Assembly (NCBI GenBank): GCA_964511535.1
Contig: CAZEFW010000081.1
Coordinates: 1 to 40,045 of the forward strand
Source of the DNA: CAZCFB01 sp964511535
GTDB lineage: Bacteria > Myxococcota_A > Polyangia > GCA-2747355 > CAZCFB01
Direction: 5' to 3'
DNA: 40,045 nt
A program made the position numbers and the translations under genes. Positions 33,871 to 40,045 of the stretch are shown in pieces (the stretch's first letter is position 1; each line of letters opens with the position of its first letter). Under the pieces are notes generated by a model. The model did not search any database. It saw nothing but the letters and a program-made list of their open reading frames with translations, and was not told where the DNA came from.

Positions 33871-34944
33871 CTATTCAGGCTGCTGCTCGGCCGGGTAGAA
33901 CTGCTTGAACCACTGGCGCATCTGGCGCACCGGTCCGTCGCTGCGCATGAGGCAAGGGACCTGGCGGTAGATCTTGTTTTCCCAGATCTCGATGTCCGCT
34001 TGCCACTGGCTGATCCAGCTCCCCACCACGTAGGAGACCAGGGGCCGCGAGATCTGCTTGTCCGCGAACCAGCGGAAGTTGACCTGGAGCTTCATGGGCT
34101 GCAGGGGCAGGTGGGTCTGGTACATCAAGATCCGCCCCACATCCGGGATCTGAAACTCGAAGTAGACCACCCCCCCCGGCCCGAAGAAGGTGATCTTCGC
34201 GTCCGCGTCGGTGCGTGGGATCGGCCGCCCAAAGGCCTCCAGGCGGGCGTGGTTGAGGAAGTAGGAGATGTACGGTGACGCTGAATCCACGCTCCAGTCA
34301 GGCGTGTGGTGCACTGTGATGCCGGGCACCTTGATCTGGGTCCACGGGATCAACATCTGGCCATGCACCGGCTTGAAGTGCTGAAAGTCGACGCTGTTTT
34401 CAGCGAACTCGATCAGGTGCATGCGCACGGTTCCCCCGTCGTGGCTGCCCCGGTAGACCATCTGGCCAGACGCGATCTCCGGCTGGACCCGGGGCTCGTA
34501 AGGCGGCGCTGATTCCCCCTCGGGGCCGTGGTAGGCCCAGACCATCCCGTCCACCTCTCGCACGGGCCAGACCCGCAAGGTGATCTTCGGTTTGGTGTCC
34601 GCGGTGGGGATGGACGTCACCTGGCCCTGGCAATCGTAGGTCCAGTGGTGAAAGGGGCAGCGCATGTCATCTCGCACCACCTCGCCCCCGGCCGCCAGGT
34701 TCGCCCCCTGGTGGCAGCAGTGGGCGTCGAGCAGGGCGAGCTCCCCGCTCGCTTCGCCTCTGAACAGGACCAGCTCCTGGCCCAGACAATAGATGGGCAT
34801 GGAGTCACCCGGGCCGAGCTCATCGCTGTCCGCGAGCCGATACCAGCCATGGGGATAGGGGGGCGGGTAGCTGGCCTCCCGGTCCGCCTCGGGACGATCA
34901 TCATCGCGTCGGCGGACTCTTCGAAACAGTCGGTGTCTGGCCAT
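33871..34944 (-). CDS. Rieske-type oxygenase, probably acting on a sterol
   Basis: A 357-residue Rieske non-heme iron oxygenase alpha subunit. The [2Fe-2S] ligands are Cys76, His78 (in AHCCHQGA) and Cys96, His99 (in RCPFHHW); the mononuclear iron site is in ENSVDFQHFKPVHG, with the D-x2-H-x4-H pattern. The general layout recalls KshA, DAF-36/Neverland cholesterol 7-desaturases and the bacterial C-4 sterol demethylase SdmA. It is divergent from an Erg6-type sterol methyltransferase, which supports a sterol substrate. No reductase partner is adjacent. An upstream in-frame ATG at 34968 is also possible; neither has a strong ribosome-binding site. Confidence 0.85.
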   Translation of the reverse strand: MARHRLFRRVRRRDDDRPEADREASYPPPYPHGWYRLADSDELGPGDSMPIYCLGQELVLFRGEASGELALLDAHCCHQGANLAAGGEVVRDDMRCPFHHWTYDCQGQVTSIPTADTKPKITLRVWPVREVDGMVWAYHGPEGESAPPYEPRVQPEIASGQMVYRGSHDGGTVRMHLIEFAENSVDFQHFKPVHGQMLIPWTQIKVPGITVHHTPDWSVDSASPYISYFLNHARLEAFGRPIPRTDADAKITFFGPGGVVYFEFQIPDVGRILMYQTHLPLQPMKLQVNFRWFADKQISRPLVSYVVGSWISQWQADIEIWENKIYRQVPCLMRSDGPVRQMRQWFKQFYPAEQQPE

Positions 34945-35090
34945 GTTGAACAGCTTTCTCGTGCGCATCTGGCAGGGGACCCCTTTTCCGGTTTGATGTA
35001 AGCATGACCCCAAATATCTCCGGCGCCCAAGCATCGCCGACTGAACTCCATCCGGCGGATTGGCCTGCGCCCGCGCGTAATTGATCCAGA

Positions 35091-36140
35091 ATGACCATCA
35101 TGAGAGCAAACAAGACCATGAGAGCGGCAGCCCGGACCGGCCTCGAGGGTGACCAGGTCCAGGACACGGTGGCGGCGTATCGGCGCTCGTTCGACGAGCA
35201 GAGCGGCGGGAGCGAGGAGGACCGCAAGCGCGGCTATGGCGCGGTGGTCAACCAGTACTACGACCTCGTGACCGACTTCTACGAATACGGCTGGGGCCAG
35301 TCGTTCCACTTCGCCGTGCGACGTCGGGATGAGCGCCTCGAGGCGGCCATCTTGCGCCACGAGCACTACCTGGCCCTGCGCCTCGGGCTGGAGCGAGGGG
35401 CGTCCGTCCTGGACGTGGGCTGCGGGGTCGGCGGTCCCGCCCGCAACATCGCGGCGTTCTGCGGCGCCCGGGTCACCGGCCTGAACATCAACGCATACCA
35501 GCTCCAGCGCGCCCGGGCTCACACCGCCGAGGCGGGGCTGGAGGCGCTCTGCAGCTACGTCGAGGGCGACTTCATGGAGATGCCCGGCCCGGACGGGGCG
35601 TACGACGCGGCCTACGCCATCGAATCAACCTGCCACGCGCCGGATCGATCGGTGGTCTTCGGCGAGGTCAACCGCGTGCTCCGCCCCGGCGGCCTGTTCG
35701 CGGGCTATGAGTGGTGCACCACCGATCGATACGACGCGGGCAACCCGGAGCATCGCGAGATCGCCCGGGGCATCGAGGAGGGGGACGGCCTGCCAGCGCT
35801 GACCCACTACCGCGAGGTGGACCGCGCCCTGGCGGCCGCCGGCTTCGAGCTGCTCGAGGCGCGCGACCTGGTGGGTGAGTGCGCCCCGGAGACCCCCTGG
35901 TACCTGCCCCTCGCCGGCGGGGACCTCTCCCTCGCCGGCTTCAGCCGCTCCATGATCGGCCGCAGGGTCACGGGGGCCGCGGTGCGCCTCATGGAGCTGG
36001 CGAAGCTGGCGCCCGCCGGGGCGTCTCAGGTGCACGATGTGCTCAACAGGGGGGCCGACAACCTGGTGGCCGGCGGCCGCCTCGGAATATTCACGCCGAT
36101 GTACTTCTTTGTGGCCCGCAAGGCGGGTGGGGCACGGTGA
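35091..36140 (+). CDS. smt: Sterol C-24 methyltransferase (Erg6/SMT type)
   Basis: A 349-residue sterol methyltransferase that transfers methyl from SAM to C-24 of a sterol side chain. The family's sterol-binding region is present as FYEYGWGQSFHFA (YEYGWG at 64-69). The SAM loop is LDVGCGVGGPARNI (107-120) and the SMT-specific motif is YAIESTCHAP (175-184). GYEWCTTDRYDAGNPEH and the C-terminal LVAGGRLGIFTPMYFFVARK closely parallel fungal Erg6. Full length for the family. Bacterial SMTs are rare but known. Start choice among ATGs at 35091, 35100 and 35118 is uncertain. It is divergent from the Rieske gene, sharing an intergenic region of about 146 bp. Confidence 0.93.
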   Translation: MTIMRANKTMRAAARTGLEGDQVQDTVAAYRRSFDEQSGGSEEDRKRGYGAVVNQYYDLVTDFYEYGWGQSFHFAVRRRDERLEAAILRHEHYLALRLGLERGASVLDVGCGVGGPARNIAAFCGARVTGLNINAYQLQRARAHTAEAGLEALCSYVEGDFMEMPGPDGAYDAAYAIESTCHAPDRSVVFGEVNRVLRPGGLFAGYEWCTTDRYDAGNPEHREIARGIEEGDGLPALTHYREVDRALAAAGFELLEARDLVGECAPETPWYLPLAGGDLSLAGFSRSMIGRRVTGAAVRLMELAKLAPAGASQVHDVLNRGADNLVAGGRLGIFTPMYFFVARKAGGAR

Positions 36141-36172
36141 CCTGAGAGGGGTTCGGACCGGTTGGAGGCGGG

Positions 36173-36214
36173 GGAGTGATTCCTGGGGTTCGGCCTGTGC
36201 TGGCCGAGCACTCC
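36173..36214. terminator. Hairpin between convergent genes
   Basis: Outer arms GGAGTG (36173-36178) and CACTCC (36209-36214) enclose a tight hairpin TCGGCC (36190-36195) / GGCCGA (36202-36207). It lies between the convergent 3' ends of the sterol methyltransferase and mraY genes. There is no U-tract, so intrinsic termination is doubtful. Confidence 0.3.
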
Positions 36215-36260
36215 GACCAAGGGATTACCTGCGGCAACACCTCCATTGTGACCTCTTGGT

Positions 36261-37430
36261 TCACCGTACCTTTATGGTCGCCAGGGCGATGGCGGCCACC
36301 AGGATCGAGATGATCCAGTAACGGACCGTGACCTTTGATTCGGCCATTCCCTGGTGTTTGTAGGTGTCATGAAGGGGAGCCCTGTAGAAGATGCGCTTGC
36401 CTTTCCTGAGGCCGAACTTCTCCTGAACAAGCGAGGAGACGCCCTCGACGATGAACAGCGAGCCCGCGAAGAGGAAGATCATCTCCTGCTTGAGGAACAG
36501 GGCGGCTGTTCCCAGGATGCCGCCGAGGAACATGGAGCCGGTGTCCCCCATGAACACTTCTGCCGGGAAGGTGTTGAACCACAAGAAGCCCATCCCTGCC
36601 CCCACCAACGACAGGCACAGGACCGTGATCTCTGCCACGCGAGGCAGGAAAGTGTAGAGCAGGTGCTTGGACCAGACCTGGTTGCCGGTGATATAGGCGA
36701 AGACTGCCATGACCACGGAGACGGTTATGGTGGGGACGATGGCCAGTCCGTCCATCCCGTCCGTGAGGTTGACAGCGTTGGAAGCGCCGACGATCCACAC
36801 CGCGATTGCCGGGACATAGAGCCAGCCGATATCCACGACATCGTACTTGTAGAACGGCACGTAGATCTTGGTGCGCACCTCCTCGGGCAGCGGCGAGAGC
36901 GAGGGGTGCCAGACGAGAATCCCCAGAGCCAGGCCGAGGAGGCCTTGCACGGTATATTTCACCAGCCGGGACAGCCCCTTGTCTGACTTGTCATTGCTCG
37001 ACCCTTGCAGCTGAGATAGCAGGCACCACAAGGTCCCCCTTGGCGGAGATGGTTCCTTGTCGGCTTTCTTGCCCTTCACCTTTTGGATGTCGTCTGCGGC
37101 GCCGAGCGCAGCCAGGACGAGCCCGACCGCGATAATGGGGAGCACGTAGGGGTTGGACAGGTCACACCACAGGAGGGTCACGCCGACGCATGCGATCATG
37201 ATCAACAGGCCGCCCATCATGGGCGTGCCCTGCTTCCCGCTCGCGCTGAGCTGGTAGCTGCGTTCGTTCGAGCGGTACCCATGTCGGTACAGGGTGTTAA
37301 TCAGCGGCCGGCCCAGCCCCAGGCTGATGCCGAGTGAAAAGATGAATGAGAGGGCGCCGCGGGTGGTGATGTACCTGAACACCCTTGGCAGGCCCAGCCG
37401 CTCGAGGTATCGACACAGAAAGTAGAGCAC
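36261..37430 (-). CDS. mraY: Phospho-N-acetylmuramoyl-pentapeptide transferase (MraY)
   Basis: A 389-residue polytopic membrane enzyme that transfers phospho-MurNAc-pentapeptide from UDP to undecaprenyl phosphate, giving lipid I. Catalytic landmarks are the Asp pair Asp113-Asp114 (GAADDIQKVKG), NLTDGMDG (221-228) and FMGDTGS (Asp296). The usual HHH motif is replaced by HDTYKHQG (354-361), and a charged, Ser/Lys-rich insertion (about 118-155) follows the DD motif. The length is slightly above the usual 360. The start is GTG with AGGGAGG 8 nt upstream, 4 nt after the murG stop, so the two enzymes of consecutive steps are coupled. murD and ftsW, which normally lie between them in the dcw cluster, are missing. 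Confidence 0.92.
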   Translation of the reverse strand: MLYFLCRYLERLGLPRVFRYITTRGALSFIFSLGISLGLGRPLINTLYRHGYRSNERSYQLSASGKQGTPMMGGLLIMIACVGVTLLWCDLSNPYVLPIIAVGLVLAALGAADDIQKVKGKKADKEPSPPRGTLWCLLSQLQGSSNDKSDKGLSRLVKYTVQGLLGLALGILVWHPSLSPLPEEVRTKIYVPFYKYDVVDIGWLYVPAIAVWIVGASNAVNLTDGMDGLAIVPTITVSVVMAVFAYITGNQVWSKHLLYTFLPRVAEITVLCLSLVGAGMGFLWFNTFPAEVFMGDTGSMFLGGILGTAALFLKQEMIFLFAGSLFIVEGVSSLVQEKFGLRKGKRIFYRAPLHDTYKHQGMAESKVTVRYWIISILVAAIALATIKVR

Positions 37431-37434
37431 CGGG

Positions 37435-39573
37435 TCACCCTCCCTGAATCCGCTGGCCCAGCCCGTTGAAAGCGGCCTTCAGCGGGTAGTGCGTTTCAAA
37501 GCCATTGCTCGTGATGAGCACGGCCTGTCTCGCCTCTTCGGTCTCGTCCTTGCTCAACACGCCGCGCTGGAACAGCCGCCCCAGCGCCTCGAAGAGCGCG
37601 CGACGCACAGCCCACGCGGGGTCATAGTTGATCTGCGCCAGCTCTCGCAGGGCCTCTTCTGGGCTGGTCGCCATCTCGCTGAGCGCCCGGACAGCCGCCG
37701 CGCGCACCTCGAAGCTCGGGTCCCGCAACAACGCCGAGAGCGCCTTGTCGGCGCCTTCGGGTCTGGCCTGTTCCTCTTCGCCCATGAACAGGATCGCCAG
37801 CGCATCGGCCGCTCTCGCGCGAGACTCGAAATAGTCATCTTCCAGGCCGTCAAGCACAGCCGCCTGGACCGCGTCAGCATGCTCTCCCAGGGCGGCGATG
37901 CCGCCGAACATGTCCCGATCGTCCGGAGGCAGCGACAGGAATTTCCCGGGCTCGATCCCCCAGCCGGGCGGTCTCTCCGCCGCCAGGCCAGGACGAAGAC
38001 TGAGGAAGGCGAGGCCCACGAAGGCATCCCGGCGGATCATCGGCAGCTTGCAGTAGTCGCCGCCTTTTTTTCCGGTGGCGAAGTGGATGAGGGTTGGGAT
38101 GCGCTCCTCGTAGCCCATGAGACCGACCATCCGGCACCCACGGCAGGGGGGAATATATCCCCCCCCGGCCAGGTATCCGTCGATCTTGAACCGCGCCAGG
38201 CGGGCATCTTCATCGGCGAGCGGCGGCTCGCAGCCGGTGGCCACTCCCCTGAGCAGGTGGTCGAGCCCGTTGGAGTCCAGCTCGGTGATGCGATCCTCCA
38301 GCTCCTCGCGAGGCGGAGGAGCCGGCACCTCGTCCGGTGGCTTGCCCTGGAGCGACAAGACCTCGCTGGCGAGGCGTGGGAGCACGTGCGGATCGGCCAT
38401 TTCTCTGGCCTTGTTTGCCATATCCTGCAGCTTTCCCTCGTCGTCCAGGAGCGCGAGGATGGCCTCCGCCAGCTCCTCGCCGGGCACCATCTCCACGGCG
38501 TCTCCATCTGCCAGCTCAACCCGCTCGTAGAGCACTGCGCTGGCGCCAGCCTTCTCCATGGAGCGCGCGTTGGCCGCCTGGTGCTCACCAGGCAGGTTCG
38601 CCTTGGGCAAGATCAACGACGGGGCGGCGTAGGCGCACAGCTCTGTCAGGCTGGAGGCGCCGCCGCGGCAGACCACCAGATCGGCGGCGTGATAATAGGG
38701 CCCGATGGGCTTGAAGAAGTCGCTGCGGATGTAGCGGCTGTCCAGCGCCTTGAGTAGCCCCGGATCGAACCGCTCGGCGTTGGCCTTCAGGCGCTCCTCG
38801 ACATCAGCAGCCCCGTCATAGCTGCTCCCCTCGACCTGCTTCCCCGTTCCGTGAATGACGTACAGGCCTTGCCGGGTCAGCAGCGTGGGCAGCGCATCCG
38901 CCACCGCCCGGTTGATGGTGCGCGCCCCCTGGCTGCCGCCAAAGGCGAATACGACCATGGCGTCGTCGGGTAATCCAAGCTCGGCCCGCGCCTTGCTCCG
39001 ATCCCCGGCGGAGGTGCCACCCTTGACCGGGTGACCTGTATATTTCCCGTCGCACGGCGGGAGCTGACCAAGGGTCTTTGGAAAAGAAACCGCCACGCAG
39101 TCGGCGAGGCACGCGGCCACCTTGTTCAGTTTCCCCGGGACCACGTTCGACTCGTGGATCAAGATCCTCCACCTGGGCGCGAAGAAGGGCAGCAGCCTGA
39201 GCAGGACCCCGGGGAACACCCGAAGCGTTGCGGCGGCAAAGATTATCGGCGCGGCGACATATCCCCCGGTGGCGATGATGACATGGGGGCGGAACCAGAG
39301 CAGAATGCCGAGGGCCTTGATCCACCCGACAAGCAGGGTCAGCACGAACAGGATCAGCTTGAGGGGGTTCATCCCGGGAAACCCGCGCGACCTGACGAAC
39401 CAGATCTTCATGCCAGCGGTCGGCACCATGGTCGCTTCGAGCTTCCCGCGAACGCCCACGTATAGCATCTTCGCGGCGGGGTCCCGGCGGCGCAGCTCGT
39501 GGGCGATGGCCAGGTTAGGGTTTACGTGGCCACCCGTGCCACCACCTGTGAACAGATATCTATTTATAGACAT
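37435..39573 (-). CDS. murG: MurG glycosyltransferase with C-terminal HEAT-like extension
   Basis: A 712-residue protein, twice the usual MurG length (about 360). Residues 1-410 are MurG, which adds GlcNAc from UDP-GlcNAc to lipid I: GGTGGH (11-16), HESNVVPGKLN (140-150, for HEQNxxPG), FGGSQGARTIN (211-221), and the UDP-binding stretch RGGASSLTEL (303-312) ... EHQAANA. A hydrophobic membrane-contact patch covers 70-95. Residues 420-712 form an extension: a region with CRGC (477-480) and then HEAT-like helical repeats (FEVRAAAVRALSEM, AWAVRRALFEALGRLF). The extension may tether other wall-synthesis proteins. It reads through in one frame, so the fusion is real. The upstream ribosome-binding site is weak. 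Confidence 0.92.
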   Translation of the reverse strand: MSINRYLFTGGGTGGHVNPNLAIAHELRRRDPAAKMLYVGVRGKLEATMVPTAGMKIWFVRSRGFPGMNPLKLILFVLTLLVGWIKALGILLWFRPHVIIATGGYVAAPIIFAAATLRVFPGVLLRLLPFFAPRWRILIHESNVVPGKLNKVAACLADCVAVSFPKTLGQLPPCDGKYTGHPVKGGTSAGDRSKARAELGLPDDAMVVFAFGGSQGARTINRAVADALPTLLTRQGLYVIHGTGKQVEGSSYDGAADVEERLKANAERFDPGLLKALDSRYIRSDFFKPIGPYYHAADLVVCRGGASSLTELCAYAAPSLILPKANLPGEHQAANARSMEKAGASAVLYERVELADGDAVEMVPGEELAEAILALLDDEGKLQDMANKAREMADPHVLPRLASEVLSLQGKPPDEVPAPPPREELEDRITELDSNGLDHLLRGVATGCEPPLADEDARLARFKIDGYLAGGGYIPPCRGCRMVGLMGYEERIPTLIHFATGKKGGDYCKLPMIRRDAFVGLAFLSLRPGLAAERPPGWGIEPGKFLSLPPDDRDMFGGIAALGEHADAVQAAVLDGLEDDYFESRARAADALAILFMGEEEQARPEGADKALSALLRDPSFEVRAAAVRALSEMATSPEEALRELAQINYDPAWAVRRALFEALGRLFQRGVLSKDETEEARQAVLITSNGFETHYPLKAAFNGLGQRIQGG

Positions 39574-39891
39574 GTGATTTTAGCCCAATCCCTCAACGGT
39601 GAATTGCCGGGGCCATATTATGCCAACGTGGTCCACTTCTCAACACGCGCCGCGCCAGCCGCGCGGTGAATTGCAAACATCTGGATATGGGCACCTGGCG
39701 GTTGTATAAGATTTCGCAGATCTGAGAGTTTCAGACGATGGGCAAATCCAGCGAAAAGATAATGGAGACCCTGTATAAGAAATATCAGCGTCCAAGAAAG
39801 AGACCCATGTCCACACTGCCAGGATTCAACCTGTATTATTCGACAGGGAAGGACCCCCTCGCATTGTATATTGGTCGAAGATCATTCAGCG
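39574..39891. other. A+T-richer intergenic stretch with no assigned gene
   Basis: Base composition falls visibly compared with the rest of the window. It must contain the minus-strand promoter for murG-mraY. A plus-strand frame from 39738 is open for 85 codons (starting MGKSSEKIMETLYKKYQ), and a second frame that joins the partial gene at 39892 is open from 39763; neither has a clear ribosome-binding site, so I do not call a gene. A TATAAG hexamer sits near 39706. Confidence 0.4.
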
Positions 39892-40045
39892 ATGGCCAGC
39901 TTGGTAATCGCCAATGCAATGCAACAGCTAGTCCAGCCAGGTACTCTTGTGCTTTCCGAAAGGATTTCTGGCCTCAGAGATGTTCACATTGTTGACACAG
40001 ATGATATAGCCCGCCACAAAAAGTACTTGGTGGGTTGGCAAGGTA
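39892..40045 (+). CDS. Partial unrecognised protein leaving the window
   Basis: From an ATG at 39892 a frame stays open to the end of the window, giving 51 residues: MASLVIANAMQQLVQPGTLV..., with LSERISGLRDVHIVDTD following. The alternation of hydrophobic and charged residues looks like a genuine alpha/beta protein, but I recognise no family. The same frame is open back to 39763, so the true start could be earlier. The A+T content is higher than in neighbouring genes, which may mean a different origin. Confidence 0.4.
   Translation, partial: MASLVIANAMQQLVQPGTLVLSERISGLRDVHIVDTDDIARHKKYLVGWQG

Noticed and set aside
39738..39995. 85-codon plus-strand frame as a gene
   Set aside because: No clear ribosome-binding site, and its second half overlaps a more protein-like frame from 39892; the Cys/Arg-rich end looks non-coding.

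Overview
The window is about 40 kb of high-GC bacterial DNA (very strong G/C at third codon positions) that most resembles a Myxococcota / former Deltaproteobacteria genome. Pointers are a thrombospondin-type-3-repeat surface protein with a MYXO-CTERM-like tail (Cys, hydrophobic helix, RRRR), a Hanks kinase, many ATGA-overlapped operons, and an Erg6-type sterol methyltransferase next to a Rieske oxygenase (some myxobacteria make sterols). It is probably a draft or metagenome contig: a run of 10 N (9497-9506) lies in a low-quality G/C homopolymer stretch that disrupts one gene. No tRNA, rRNA, CRISPR array, transposase or integrase was seen.

Layout. (1) 1-12966, housekeeping and accessory: calcium-binding surface protein (-), HEAT-repeat protein, O-methyltransferase, Methyltransf_32-type methyltransferase (-), TM1586-type nitroreductase, a membrane SGNH hydrolase split by the gap and an in-frame TAG, a pyruvate-kinase-like protein without C-domain, and an amidase. 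(2) 13067-17155, a tight signalling operon: CheY-like receiver, CheC-like phosphatase, PAS-GGDEF diguanylate cyclase, and a membrane PAS-HPt-HATPase kinase ending in a PilZ domain. It looks like a closed phosphorelay/c-di-GMP circuit with no receptor or CheW. (3) 17207-27821, an eight-gene operon: NrdG-like radical SAM protein, two unknowns, soluble FtsH-like AAA+/M41 protease, 88-residue protein, 1085-residue helical-repeat protein, MoxR AAA+ ATPase and a vWA-like protein. This matches what I recall of the FtsH-vWA-MoxR ternary systems predicted to be conflict/defence systems in socially complex bacteria. (4) Immediately downstream, a Ser/Thr kinase flanked on both sides by HEPN-like R-X(4-6)-H motifs and carrying a hydrophobic hairpin, then a pentapeptide-repeat protein; these are candidate effectors of region 3. 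(5) 31751-33636 (-): a duplicated-domain lipoprotein followed by an AraC regulator. (6) 33871-36140: divergent Rieske oxygenase and sterol C-24 methyltransferase. (7) 36261-39573 (-): a murG-mraY pair in which MurG has a 300-residue HEAT-like extension and MraY has a degenerate HHH motif. (8) 39574-40045: an A+T-richer stretch with one unrecognised partial gene leaving the window.

Several transcription units seem to start without a leader: a TAnnnT -10-like hexamer lies 6-9 nt before the start codon, with no well-spaced Shine-Dalgarno sequence, at five places.
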